From NCBI GenBank assembly GCA_902362865.1, contig CABIYE010000001.1:1-64000 (forward strand): a stretch of 64,000 bases of DNA, in the 5' to 3' direction. A program made the position numbers and the translations under genes. Source of the DNA: Clostridiaceae bacterium (GTDB taxonomy: Bacteria; Bacillota; Clostridia; Lachnospirales; Lachnospiraceae). Under the pieces are notes generated by a model. The model saw only the letters and a program-made list of their open reading frames with translations. It ran no database searches and was not told the DNA's origin. This document shows, one piece after another, positions 16,311 through 25,196 of this stretch; position 1 is the first letter of the stretch; the number at the start of each line of letters is the position of its first letter.

Positions 16311-16345
16311 AATCTGACCTCCTTTTGTATTATTTAATTAATACA

Positions 16346-16374
16346 ATTATATACCTGTCACTTATAAATTACAA
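16346..16374 (-). promoter_or_regulatory. Promoter of the YbjQ gene
   Basis: On the minus strand TTGTAA (16374-16369), a 17-base spacer and a perfect TATAAT (16351-16346) lie ~35 bases before the start. The remaining ~100 bases up to the recombinase gene hold no clear inverted repeat pair or obvious + strand promoter. Confidence 0.75.
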
Positions 16375-16475
16375 GTTTTTTTTCGTTTATTGTGGGAATG
16401 AATAAAAAAGAGAGTTACCATTCACGGCAACCCACCAGCATGCAGATTGTTATCTATACAAGAAGGAGGTTCACT

Positions 16476-17378
16476 ATGGGAAAGAAAATGACGAAAGCAC
16501 AGATAAAACAGTTTCAAAGCGTACTAATGAATAATGAACAAAGTACCGCTACCATACAAAAATATCTTCGTGATGTGAAAGCTTTTTGGACTTTTGCCGG
16601 AGATGAGACTGTAACAAAGGAAACGGTGATTCAGTATAAGCGGTATTTGCAAGAAAATTATAAGCCTTCCAGCGTTAATTCTATGTTGGCCGCTATCAAT
16701 AGTTTTTTTCGGGTAATGGGCTGGTTTGAGTGCGTGGTAAAGACACTGAAGGTGCAGCGGCAGGCATTTCGTTCCAGAGAACGGGAGCTGACAAGGGAAG
16801 AATATTTTCGCCTTTTGAAAGCGGCGAAAGACAAAGAAAATATCCGGTTGTATTTGCTGATGCAAACTCTTTGTTCTACAGGTATCCGTGTCAGTGAGCT
16901 GCCATTTATTACGGTGGAAGCGGTCAGGAGCGGAAGGGCAGCAGTTTGCCTGAAAGGAAAAAACCGGATAGTTTTGCTTCCTGCGAATCTGTGTAGGGAG
17001 CTGCTCCGTTATGCAAGGAAGAAAGGGATAAAGAAGGGAAGCATCTTTGTAACCAGAAGCGGCAGACCGATGGATCGGAGCAACATTCTGCATGAGATGA
17101 AGAATCTGTGTCCGGAAGCAGGTGTGGAACGGAACAAGGTATTTCCCCATAACCTGCGGCATCTGTTTGCCTGTCTCTTTTATAAGGCAGAAAAAGACCT
17201 GAGCCGCCTGGCAGATTTGCTGGGTCATTCCAATATCAATACTACAAGAATTTATACTTGTGTTAGTGGTAATGAGCAGGAGCGTCAGATTGAGAACCTG
17301 GGGTTGGTGTTGACGGAAAAAAAACCACATAATGTCCGTTATGTGGTGTGGATGAAGAGAAGTGGGGAAATATCTTGA
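16476..17378 (+). CDS. Tyrosine recombinase at the head of the pilus locus
   Basis: A 300-aa tyrosine site-specific recombinase. Residues ~10-90 are a SAM-like core-binding domain. The catalytic residues are complete: R138 (STGIRVSEL), H225-x2-R228 (HNLRH), H251 (LGHSNINTT) and Y260 (TRIYT). It lacks the AP2/arm-binding domain of large ICE integrases, so it is XerC/D-sized. Start 16476 has a strong RBS (AAGGAGG); an upstream frame to 16392 has none. It is followed after 13 bases by the next pilus-locus gene, so it is probably part of that operon rather than a stray integrase. The last ~20 residues are encoded by a terminator-like repeat. Confidence 0.88.
   Translation: MGKKMTKAQIKQFQSVLMNNEQSTATIQKYLRDVKAFWTFAGDETVTKETVIQYKRYLQENYKPSSVNSMLAAINSFFRVMGWFECVVKTLKVQRQAFRSRERELTREEYFRLLKAAKDKENIRLYLLMQTLCSTGIRVSELPFITVEAVRSGRAAVCLKGKNRIVLLPANLCRELLRYARKKGIKKGSIFVTRSGRPMDRSNILHEMKNLCPEAGVERNKVFPHNLRHLFACLFYKAEKDLSRLADLLGHSNINTTRIYTCVSGNEQERQIENLGLVLTEKKPHNVRYVVWMKRSGEIS
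17317..17347 (-). terminator. Minus-strand terminator inside the 3' end of the recombinase gene
   Basis: ACCACATAA (17324-17332) pairs perfectly with TTATGTGGT (17339-17347) around a 6-base loop. On the minus strand the hairpin is followed by eight T (A-run at 17317-17324), the classic layout. It would stop antisense transcription coming from the pilus genes, and does nothing obvious on the + strand. Confidence 0.65.
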
Positions 17379-17391
17379 GGAGAGATAAACA

Positions 17392-17658
17392 ATGACAGAT
17401 AAGGAACTGAAGCGCCTGAGTCGTGCGGAACTTTTAGAACTGCTTTTGACACAGATGGAAGAGAATGAAAAATTAAGAAAGCAGCTTCGGAAGGCACAGG
17501 CTGCCCTGAGAGACCGAAGAATTGAGATAGAGAATGCAGGGAGTATGGCAGAAGCGGCTCTTCGGCTTACTTGTATATTTGAAGATGCAGATCGGGCGGC
17601 AAGGCTGTATCTGGAAAATATTCAGCGGATGGCCCGCAAGGGTGGTGAAGAGCTATGA
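17392..17658 (+). CDS. Small coiled-coil protein of the pilus locus
   Basis: An 88-residue soluble protein dominated by an amphipathic, charged coiled coil (KELKRLSRAELLELLLTQ then repeated Glu/Lys/Arg). No catalytic motif. Its stop overlaps the start of the signal peptidase (ATGA at 17655-17658), so the two are translationally coupled. Function unknown; similar small proteins sit beside sortase pilus operons of Clostridia. RBS GAGGAGAG before the ATG. Confidence 0.75.
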   Translation: MTDKELKRLSRAELLELLLTQMEENEKLRKQLRKAQAALRDRRIEIENAGSMAEAALRLTCIFEDADRAARLYLENIQRMARKGGEEL

Positions 17659-18287
17659 CTGGCAGGAGGTTCACGGGATGCCTCCGGAAAAAAAGAAAGA
17701 AAAACCGGACAAAGATTCCGGAATCTATGCCTACGGCAGATCAGGTCCGGGCAGAGCTTGCACGGGAGCGAGGACGTCTCCGCTATGGACAGATCCTTCG
17801 AAGCACGCTGTTTACCTTTGTAGTAGCGGCAGCGGCAGCAGTCCTTGTTGCAGTACTGGTAATGCCGGTTTTGCGGATTTATGGCAGTTCTATGAATCCG
17901 ACGTTGACGGAAGGGGAAATTGTGGTTTCGGTTAAGGGGGCAGATTTTGAGCAGGGAGACCTGATTGCTTTCTATTTGGGAAATAAAATCCTGGTTAAGA
18001 GATATATAGCAGGTTCCGGACAGTGGGTAGACATTGATGAAGAGGGAAATGTCTATGTGGATAAAAAGCCGCTGGAAGAGCCGTATCTGACCCAAAAGGC
18101 ACTGGGGGAGTGTGATCTAGATCTGCCATATCAGGTTCCGGAGGGAAGAATATTTGTAATGGGAGATCATCGTTCTACTTCGGTGGACTCTCGCAGCAAG
18201 ACAGTGGGCTGTGTCGCTGACGAACAGATTGTAGGTAAGATCGTATTCCGGGTCTGGCCGTTGAGTGAATTCGGAACGGTGAAATAG
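17655..18287 (+). CDS. lepB: Signal peptidase I (pilus-associated)
   Basis: A 210-aa type I signal peptidase. One TM helix (residues ~50-73) follows a basic cytoplasmic N terminus of ~48 residues. The catalytic dyad is Ser79 (YGSSMNPTL) and Lys115 (ILVKRYIAG). Box E is GDHRSTSVDSR. In pilus islands a dedicated signal peptidase (SipA-like) is often needed for pilin processing or polymerisation. ATGA overlap with the previous gene. It could also serve general secretion. Confidence 0.92.
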   Translation: MTGRRFTGCLRKKRKKNRTKIPESMPTADQVRAELARERGRLRYGQILRSTLFTFVVAAAAAVLVAVLVMPVLRIYGSSMNPTLTEGEIVVSVKGADFEQGDLIAFYLGNKILVKRYIAGSGQWVDIDEEGNVYVDKKPLEEPYLTQKALGECDLDLPYQVPEGRIFVMGDHRSTSVDSRSKTVGCVADEQIVGKIVFRVWPLSEFGTVK

Positions 18288-18306
18288 AGAGGATGGTGAG
18301 AAACAA

Positions 18307-21021
18307 ATGAAAAGAAAATGGCGGATGATTGTGGCTTTTTTGTCGGCTTTCGTGGTATTTTGTACGACATATGCTTTGATTTTGCCGGCCATTACATTGG
18401 AAAATCAGGAACTTCATACACATTCAGAGGCTTGCTATGACGAGAATGGCGCGCTGATCTGTGGTTTGTCAGAGACAGATACGAAACGGCTGATGGGGTA
18501 CGCGTCAGAGACCGGGAACGGAAGAGTTATTATTACGGTTTCAAAAGGAGGTCTGGTTGTACAACCGGATCCTGTTTCGGGGGAGTATGAAATTTTTGCC
18601 GGTAAGACATATAATGTGGATGTTGCCTATAACGGTTTAAAGATTGACCCTGGCAAATATTACGTTACTTTTACTTCTGTTGCAAATATTAGCTTGGATC
18701 AGAGGGGAACGCTGCTGCTGGAAGCAAATACCGGGGAAATGGCAGATGTGGGAAGCTGGTATTTTCAGGAGAACGAGGATGGGACGGTATGGCTGATATT
18801 TGATATTAATGACAGGATACAGTCCTTCTCCCATATCGATTTGGTTGCTGATGTGGTGTGCCAATTTGATTATATAGATAAACCGTTGGAATTTGACGGA
18901 ATCATCAAAGTTAATTTGAAATATAACGAGAATACTTCAAAAACTGTGGTGAATAAGTGGGCAAGAAGTACACAGGATCAGCCGGGTAAGATTAAGTGGG
19001 GTACGGAAATCTACGGGAATTCACAGTCTGAAATTACTGGAAACCTGCTGACGGATACCATTTCGGGCGGAAATCATTATTATACAGAAGATGATATGGA
19101 GAGGGGGATTGCATTTGAGGCAACCTGGTATGATGGGAATTTTGATGATCCGAACAATAGAGGGGAAAGTCACACCTGGACGGTAACGAAGGATACGCCG
19201 GGATTGACATGGACAGAAGACGGCTGGAATTACATTATGCCGGAAAAAGTCCAATGTACAAAATGTAAGAAAGAGATTACTCTCGGCAATGATAATTGGC
19301 TGTATTATTTTGCCTATACAAGCACGATGGGGGAATCAGATAAGGATTATGGGAACAAAGCGTCCATTGACGGCAGTGAAGACACCGGAATCCTGGAGGC
19401 TGTTCCCTCAGAGAGCACGGGAGTAATTGTAAAAACTGCCGAATATAAAAATAATGGAACCGACAAATCTGATGATGAAATTGAGTGGACGATCAAGACG
19501 ACGATTTTCGGTAAACAGAAAGGAGAATATGATTATTATTGGCATCTTTGGGATGCGATGACTGTCGATGTGGCGAAAAGAAGCGATCCCCTGCATAATG
19601 GCTTGGATCAGGCAGCCGTAACAGCGGCAATTAACGGAGAATCGTTTCCGGTGCCGGAGATAAGTAAGGCAACTGCTGATGATCGGATTTGCTGGGAATG
19701 CAGCTGGACCGAAACATCCGAAGGCGGTGTTGCATCAAAACGGGAAATTGCTTTGTATAGCCGATGTAATTGTACAGAAGATACTTGTTCACGGTGGATG
19801 GACGGGAAATGTCAGGATAAAGAGGAGAATGGATTTTGCCACTGCTGGTGTTTTAAGGATGATGTAGAGCTTACTTTTATCTATAGAACAGAGGTTGGGA
19901 CATTGGTTGAGGACTATACGGATCAAGGTACTCAGGTTTCTAACAATGTCCAATTGAATAATGTGTATTTCCCAAATGGAGTGAAGAAATCGCGAAATAT
20001 CGATTCGTCCGGAGCAAGAGTTCCTTTGTCCGGTGTTTTCTCCAAAGGATTAACCGATCTTCCGGATGGAGATAATGATTATAAAGCAGAATACACGATT
20101 ACGGTTAATGAGATGATGGAAGACCTTGCGCCACTTCAGTCGCTTGTTATTGATGATACGATGACCTCAACATTGGCATTCCTGCCGGATACGATGAAAA
20201 TCTATAAAGAAGATGCCAAAGGCATAAAAGAACAGGTGCCTTCAGAACAATATACATTGAGTTACCGTCCGAATGAGAAAAATGAAGAGACGGGTGAGCT
20301 GGAAAACCTTCTTAAGATAACATTGCAGGCAGAGGCGCTGGGACCCTATAAATATACGTTGGTTTATCAGGCCGGAGTCAGTGGGGGAAACGCGCACTAT
20401 ACTTACAGCAATAAAGCTTCAATCAAACTTTCCGGACAGACCTATGATGTTGGTGGTACAGAATACAGAGTCCCGGCTGCGGCAATTAGCGGCCAGAGCT
20501 ATGGCGCAACGGTGTACAAGTTTGACAGTGATACCGGATTACCGCTTAGAGGAGCTGAATTTGGTTTATATAAAGTGATAGATGGGCAGGAAGACGGCGA
20601 GCTATTACATACATATACTACCGACAGCAGCGGTATCGTTCAGGTGGAAACAAATACACAAGAGGGTGTCGGCGTTTTCCTGGAAACGCATGTGTTATAT
20701 TACCTGAAGGAGGAAAAAGCACCGGATGGATATCAGCTGGACGATACCAAGCATTATTTTTGGTTCTGCGATAATGAAGATTCTGATTCGTGCAGTAAGT
20801 CGGCTGAATTTGGAGGTTCGCAGTATAATGGGCAATGTATTTATACATTTGAAACAAATCCTACAATATACGATATCCGGATTTCAAACAAATCAATTTC
20901 AAATGCATATGAACTTCCGGAGACCGGAGGCCCGGGTACAACAATATTATATATTGGTGCCTTGCTGATTATGATATCAGCAGCCATTATATTATATAAA
21001 AATCAAAAAAGAAAGGAATGA
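18307..21021 (+). CDS. LPETG-anchored SpaA-type adhesin / pilus tip protein
   Basis: A 904-aa surface protein. The N terminus is a signal peptide or anchor (residues ~9-29, TYALILPAITLE) followed by HTHSEACY, a start shared by clostridial Cna-B adhesins. Long beta-rich regions follow, then a SpaA/Cna-B domain at ~735-855 containing GAEFGLYKV and KEEKAPDGYQL (E-box Glu for an isopeptide bond). The sorting signal is LPETGGPGTT, a TM helix and a KNQKRKE tail. An unusual Cys-rich segment lies at ~461-516. Being largest and first in the pilin series, it is the likely tip adhesin. It is flanked by the signal peptidase and the major pilin (4-base gap). Confidence 0.88.
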   Translation: MKRKWRMIVAFLSAFVVFCTTYALILPAITLENQELHTHSEACYDENGALICGLSETDTKRLMGYASETGNGRVIITVSKGGLVVQPDPVSGEYEIFAGKTYNVDVAYNGLKIDPGKYYVTFTSVANISLDQRGTLLLEANTGEMADVGSWYFQENEDGTVWLIFDINDRIQSFSHIDLVADVVCQFDYIDKPLEFDGIIKVNLKYNENTSKTVVNKWARSTQDQPGKIKWGTEIYGNSQSEITGNLLTDTISGGNHYYTEDDMERGIAFEATWYDGNFDDPNNRGESHTWTVTKDTPGLTWTEDGWNYIMPEKVQCTKCKKEITLGNDNWLYYFAYTSTMGESDKDYGNKASIDGSEDTGILEAVPSESTGVIVKTAEYKNNGTDKSDDEIEWTIKTTIFGKQKGEYDYYWHLWDAMTVDVAKRSDPLHNGLDQAAVTAAINGESFPVPEISKATADDRICWECSWTETSEGGVASKREIALYSRCNCTEDTCSRWMDGKCQDKEENGFCHCWCFKDDVELTFIYRTEVGTLVEDYTDQGTQVSNNVQLNNVYFPNGVKKSRNIDSSGARVPLSGVFSKGLTDLPDGDNDYKAEYTITVNEMMEDLAPLQSLVIDDTMTSTLAFLPDTMKIYKEDAKGIKEQVPSEQYTLSYRPNEKNEETGELENLLKITLQAEALGPYKYTLVYQAGVSGGNAHYTYSNKASIKLSGQTYDVGGTEYRVPAAAISGQSYGATVYKFDSDTGLPLRGAEFGLYKVIDGQEDGELLHTYTTDSSGIVQVETNTQEGVGVFLETHVLYYLKEEKAPDGYQLDDTKHYFWFCDNEDSDSCSKSAEFGGSQYNGQCIYTFETNPTIYDIRISNKSISNAYELPETGGPGTTILYIGALLIMISAAIILYKNQKRKE

Positions 21022-21025
21022 AAAG

Positions 21026-22639
21026 ATGATGAAATATGGGAAGAAATGGATTAGTTGTTTATTAGTTCTGGTTCTGGCTTTTGCCATGGGCAGTACAGCA
21101 TTTGCAACAACGGTTGAAGTGAGCGGTGATAAGGATAATTTGTTGGCAGATCACACTTTTGAAGCTTATCAGGTTTTTAAAGGGGATGAATCAGATGGTG
21201 TGCTGTCTAATGTTGAATGGGGAACCGGTATCAATTCTAATGCTTTTTTAACTGCCTTGAAAGAAAATGGGGACTATGGCTTCCGGTTTTCTGATGATCC
21301 GAGTACTGGTCAGGTAAACGAGGAGTGTAAAACGGCCGCGGATGTAGCAGATGTATTGAGTAAAAATTCGACAGATGATGCATTAGTCCGAGCTGTCGCA
21401 GAAATTGCTTTTGAAAATAAGAGTGAGATTAAGACGCCCTTGAGTGTTGGCGAGAATACGTTGGAAGCTGGTTATTATCTTATTGTAGATACGACAGATG
21501 TGAGTGGAGAGAATAAGGTTCAAAATGCAGCATTGCTTCAGGTTGTGGGAGATGTTGTCCAAATCAATGTCAAGACAGATCGGCCTACGTTAGACAAACA
21601 GATTAAACATAATGAAACAGGTAGCTGGGGTGTTGTGGGAGATAATCAGATCGGTGATACAGTAGAGTTCCGTACAATTACTACGGTGCCTGATACGACC
21701 TATTATACGGCCTATACTTATACTATTACGGATACTATGTCCGAGGGTCTGACTTCCAATGTAAAAACGGCTGGTGATCTTAAGATTTTAGTAAATGATA
21801 CGACAAAACTGGATGCAGAATATTACAGCGTCGAAGCCGATGGGAATACTTTCAATCTGACAATCGACATTAAATCTGCGGTTGCAGCTAATGTTATGAG
21901 AGCCGGAGACAGTCTTTATACTTACTATTCTGGTGTTTTGAATGAAAATGCTAAGATTTATGATAATGGTAAAGAGGAGAATACCGCATACTTGACCTAC
22001 AGCAACGAGCCAAATGGCAGCGGCACTGGTAAAACACCGGAGGAGAAGGTCTATGACTGGACTTTTAAAATGGGGATTCATAAAGTGACAAAAAATGCAG
22101 ACGGTACGGATAAATCTTTGACAGGAGCAAAGTTTGTACTTTCAGAAAATAGTGGATTAGAAGTGAAAAATATGGGTCTTCAAGATGGTGTTCCTCAAAA
22201 TACGGATGGATTAATCGCTTTGATTGCTAACAGTGATGGTACTTATACAGTTCCACCTGCTGGTTATGTGGGAGAGCTTACTTATGTGATTGAAGCTGGC
22301 AGCGCCACAATTAACGGACTGGATGATGCGACAGATTATTATTTATATGAGACGAAAGCACCGGACGGTTATAATTTGCTGTCAGAGCCTGTTAAGTTCA
22401 CGATTACCGCTGCGTATACCGAAGATGGAAGCGCTCTATCAGACGGGAAGCCGACTGTAGTAGTTGGAACGGAAGCTTCATCTGCAACGCTTTCTGCAAG
22501 TATAGTAAATAAAGCCGGTTCGAATTTGCCTGAAACTGGAGGTACGGGAACAACTCTGTTTTACATAGTCGGTGGCATTCTGGTGATTGGCGCTGCAGTT
22601 TTGCTGATTACCAGGAAACGCATGAACTCTGAGAAGTAG
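21026..22639 (+). CDS. Major pilin, SpaH/EbpB family, LPETG-anchored
   Basis: A 537-aa backbone pilin. Signal peptide ends near STAFA-TT (about residue 28). The N-terminal domain is that of the SpaH/EbpB backbone family. The lysine candidate for polymerisation lies in the RPTLDKQIKHN segment (~residue 190). A C-terminal Cna-B domain has GAKFVLSEN and YLYETKAPDGYN with the E-box Glu. The sorting signal is LPETGGTGTT plus TM helix and KRMNSEK tail. Sortase C would join the Lys to the LPET threonine of the next subunit. It is followed by a stem-loop and then that sortase. Confidence 0.92.
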   Translation: MMKYGKKWISCLLVLVLAFAMGSTAFATTVEVSGDKDNLLADHTFEAYQVFKGDESDGVLSNVEWGTGINSNAFLTALKENGDYGFRFSDDPSTGQVNEECKTAADVADVLSKNSTDDALVRAVAEIAFENKSEIKTPLSVGENTLEAGYYLIVDTTDVSGENKVQNAALLQVVGDVVQINVKTDRPTLDKQIKHNETGSWGVVGDNQIGDTVEFRTITTVPDTTYYTAYTYTITDTMSEGLTSNVKTAGDLKILVNDTTKLDAEYYSVEADGNTFNLTIDIKSAVAANVMRAGDSLYTYYSGVLNENAKIYDNGKEENTAYLTYSNEPNGSGTGKTPEEKVYDWTFKMGIHKVTKNADGTDKSLTGAKFVLSENSGLEVKNMGLQDGVPQNTDGLIALIANSDGTYTVPPAGYVGELTYVIEAGSATINGLDDATDYYLYETKAPDGYNLLSEPVKFTITAAYTEDGSALSDGKPTVVVGTEASSATLSASIVNKAGSNLPETGGTGTTLFYIVGGILVIGAAVLLITRKRMNSEK

Positions 22640-22664
22640 ATTCTATGGTTTATGGAATGTTTTT

Positions 22665-22688
22665 CGCTGCGGCTTGAAGACCGCAGCG
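22665..22688 (+). promoter_or_regulatory. GC-rich stem-loop between major pilin and sortase
   Basis: CGCTGCGG (22665-22672) pairs perfectly with CCGCAGCG (22681-22688) around an 8-base loop. No T-run follows, so it is not a full terminator. It could protect the pilin mRNA 3' end or lower read-through so that pilin is made in excess of sortase. Confidence 0.7.
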
Positions 22689-22704
22689 GCAAGGAGAACC
22701 CTGC

Positions 22705-23532
22705 ATGAAGAAAAGAAGACTTTCTACTATTATTTTAATACTGCTTTTTCTCGCAGGGCTGTCTTTGCTGCTGTATCCTACCGTCAGCAATTATTGGAAT
22801 TCCCTGCATCAGACCGAAGCGATTGCTGAGTATACCGGACAAGTGGAGGATCTGGATAGTGACAGGTGTGAGCAGCTTTGGGCTGAGGCTGAAAGCTATA
22901 ACCAATCTCTGCGGCAGAAAGAAGACCGCTATCATCTGTCTGAGAAAGAACAGGAAGAATACGAAAGACTGTTGAATGTTTCAGATAATGGGATCATTGG
23001 TTATATAGAGATTCCTGTGATAGACTGTTTGCTCCCTGTCTATCATGGAACTGATGAAGCGGTGCTGCAGATTGCTTTGGGGCATATTGCGGGGACGTCC
23101 CTCCCGACAGGCGGCAGGGGAACTCACTGTGTTATCTCCGGGCATCGGGGTCTGCCGTCTGCCAGGTTGCTTACCGATTTGGACAAACTGGTGGAGGGAG
23201 ATGAGTTTATCTTACATGTGCTGGATAAGATATTGACTTATGAGGTGGATCAGATTCTGATTGTGGAGCCTCAGGAACTGGATGCCTTGGAAATTGAGGA
23301 GGATAAAGATTATTGTACGCTGGTGACCTGTACACCCTATGGAGTTAACACACATCGGCTGTTGGTGCGGGGACACCGGGTGGCGAACCGGGAAGAGTCC
23401 AGTGCCGTTCGGGTAACGGCCGATGCCATGCAGATTGAATCGGTAGTTGTGGCTTCTCTGGCAGCAGTACCTATATTATTGATCTTATTAATTATTCTGC
23501 TGCTGTCGGGGCGGCGCAGGAAGAAATCATGA
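22705..23532 (+). CDS. srtC: Class C (pilin-polymerising) sortase
   Basis: A 275-aa sortase with N-terminal TM (residues 6-24) and a second C-terminal TM (~246-268) with a basic tail, the double-anchor layout of class C. The catalytic triad is H147 (SGHRGLP), C209 (TLVTCTPYG) and R218 (THRLLVRGHR). The lid region before GYIEIP reads NVSDNG and lacks the usual DP-aromatic motif. The enzyme should polymerise the LPETG major pilin just upstream. RBS AAGGAG. Confidence 0.94.
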   Translation: MKKRRLSTIILILLFLAGLSLLLYPTVSNYWNSLHQTEAIAEYTGQVEDLDSDRCEQLWAEAESYNQSLRQKEDRYHLSEKEQEEYERLLNVSDNGIIGYIEIPVIDCLLPVYHGTDEAVLQIALGHIAGTSLPTGGRGTHCVISGHRGLPSARLLTDLDKLVEGDEFILHVLDKILTYEVDQILIVEPQELDALEIEEDKDYCTLVTCTPYGVNTHRLLVRGHRVANREESSAVRVTADAMQIESVVVASLAAVPILLILLIILLLSGRRRKKS

Positions 23533-23542
23533 GGTGATGCAA

Positions 23543-24514
23543 ATGAAAACAAGAAAATCTGTTGTAATCCTGCTGCTCAGTATTTTGGCGGCGCTGCGAT
23601 TCTTTCCGACGCAGGCTATGGCAGCGGACAGAATGGATCCGGGACAGGAGGTGAGCCTGACCTTGTCTTATCTGGATGAAGGAATTCCCCTGGCAGGGGC
23701 GGAATTTGACCTGCATTTGATAGCGACAGTGGATGACTATGGTGAACTTACAATTTCGGAAACATTCCGGCAGTTCAATGTGGATATCCGTGGTGAAAAT
23801 GATGATGCATGGAAGGCGTTAGCTTCCACTCTGGAAGGATTCGTTCTTCGGGACAAAATTACGCCTGTGGACAGCGGAAGCACCAATGAACAGGGAACGC
23901 TGGTATTTCCCCGGCAGGGTGGCCGGTTGGCGTGGGGACTCTATCTGGTGCAGGGACATCGCCATATTCAGGGAGGCTATGTCTATGATGCTGCGCCTTT
24001 CGTGGTAATGCTTCCATCCTGGGACAGGGAGGTAAATGAATGGGTTTATGATGTAACAGTAAATCCTAAGTATAGTTCCCAGCCGGAGTCTGATGATAGG
24101 ATTACCCGCAAGGTGCTGAAAGTATGGAAGGACGAGGGAAATGAGAAGAGTCGGCCGGAAGAGGTCATTGTACAGCTGCTGCAAGATGGTGCGGTCTATG
24201 ATACCGTGGCGTTGAACGCTGCAAATAACTGGCGGTATACCTGGGAGAACCTGGATGGCAATTCCAGGTGGACTATGGTGGAAAAAGAGATGGACGATTA
24301 TACCGTTACTGTGACAAGAGAGGGTGTTACTTTTGTTGTAACAAATACGTATACCGGGGATACACCTGCGGCGCCGCCCGGCAAACCTGCCGAACCGAAG
24401 CTGCCTCAGACCGGGCAGCTTTGGTGGCCGGTTCCGTTTCTGCTGGCAGTTGGCATCTTGCTGGTGCTGATTGGTCTGATTTGCCGCAGAGGTATCGAAA
24501 ATGAAGAAAGGTAA
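23543..24514 (+). CDS. LPQTG minor pilin with Cna-B domain
   Basis: A 323-aa surface protein. Signal peptide ends near AMA-AD. Two beta domains follow: a SpaA-like one with GAEFDLHLIA (residues ~50-180), and a Cna-B one (~190-275) starting KVLKVWKDEGNE and ending VTREGVTFVVTNTY. A Pro-rich linker (APPGKPAEPK) precedes LPQTG, a TM helix and a Arg-rich tail. The smallest pilin with a Pro-rich tail next to a second sortase is the usual picture of a basal, wall-anchoring subunit. Start 23543 has RBS GAGGTGA; it overlaps the next gene by 14 bases. Confidence 0.85.
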   Translation: MKTRKSVVILLLSILAALRFFPTQAMAADRMDPGQEVSLTLSYLDEGIPLAGAEFDLHLIATVDDYGELTISETFRQFNVDIRGENDDAWKALASTLEGFVLRDKITPVDSGSTNEQGTLVFPRQGGRLAWGLYLVQGHRHIQGGYVYDAAPFVVMLPSWDREVNEWVYDVTVNPKYSSQPESDDRITRKVLKVWKDEGNEKSRPEEVIVQLLQDGAVYDTVALNAANNWRYTWENLDGNSRWTMVEKEMDDYTVTVTREGVTFVVTNTYTGDTPAAPPGKPAEPKLPQTGQLWWPVPFLLAVGILLVLIGLICRRGIENEER

Positions 24515-25103
24515 ATCTTTGATTTTTCTAGGACTGCTGCTGATTGTGGCTGCCCTTTCCCTTGTTGTTTACAATCTGTATGATGAGAGGCGGGCAGCAG
24601 ATGCTGTAGACCAGGCAATGCAGGAGCTCCCTGCTAAAATGCAGGATATTATCTCTGGCGAAGATGCTACAGAGGTTCCGGATTATCTACTCAATCCTAA
24701 CATGGATATGCCGGTGAAAACTGTTCATGGAGTGGACATTGTGGGGATTCTGAACATTCCGGGCCTGGAACTGGAACTGCCGGTTATCAGCCGGTGGAGT
24801 TATTCCAATCTGAAATCTGCGCCTTGTCGGTATGCCGGGAGCGTCTATCTGAACAATCTGATCCTCTGCGGACATAATTACCGCTCCCATTTCGGCAGCC
24901 TGAAAAACTTGCAGGAGGGTGATATTGTTATCTTTACAGACATGGATGGCAATGAGTTTGTTTATGAAATTACACTTCTGGAAACGCTGTCTTCTTCCGA
25001 CGTGGAAGGTATGGAGAACGGTGATTGGGATCTGACCTTATTTACCTGTACCATTGGAGGGTCTTACCGGATAACGGTGCGCTGTGAATTGATACCGGAA
25101 TAG
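24501..25103 (+). CDS. Second sortase of the pilus locus (class uncertain)
   Basis: A 200-aa sortase with an N-terminal TM helix (residues 7-25) and no C-terminal TM. Catalytic H125 (CGHNYRSHFG), C183 (LFTCTIGG) and R190 (SYRITVRC). It is shorter than class C enzymes and closest in motif to class D/B-like accessory sortases. It may attach the LPQTG basal pilin to the wall. Its start lies inside the minor pilin gene, implying coupling. It ends the operon; a terminator follows at 25154. Confidence 0.9.
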   Translation: MKKGKSLIFLGLLLIVAALSLVVYNLYDERRAADAVDQAMQELPAKMQDIISGEDATEVPDYLLNPNMDMPVKTVHGVDIVGILNIPGLELELPVISRWSYSNLKSAPCRYAGSVYLNNLILCGHNYRSHFGSLKNLQEGDIVIFTDMDGNEFVYEITLLETLSSSDVEGMENGDWDLTLFTCTIGGSYRITVRCELIPE

Positions 25104-25153
25104 AAAGTGGTACGGAACTTCTGAAATTGAAAAAATTGCATTGCAAAATTAAG

Positions 25154-25195
25154 AAAAGGCATGGATTCCGCTTTCAGGAGTCCATGCCTTTTCGA
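25154..25195 (+). terminator. Terminator at the end of the pilus operon
   Basis: A 12-bp perfect stem (25154-25165 with 25181-25192), right arm ending CCTTTTC. It lies ~50 bases after the second sortase and just beyond the 3' end of the convergent tRNA-Pro, so it may serve both strands. Confidence 0.8.
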
Positions 25196-25196
25196 A

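Noticed and set aside
16311..16475. Invertible promoter for the pilus locus
   Set aside because: The tyrosine recombinase made this attractive, but I found no convincing inverted repeat pair flanking a promoter in this gap.
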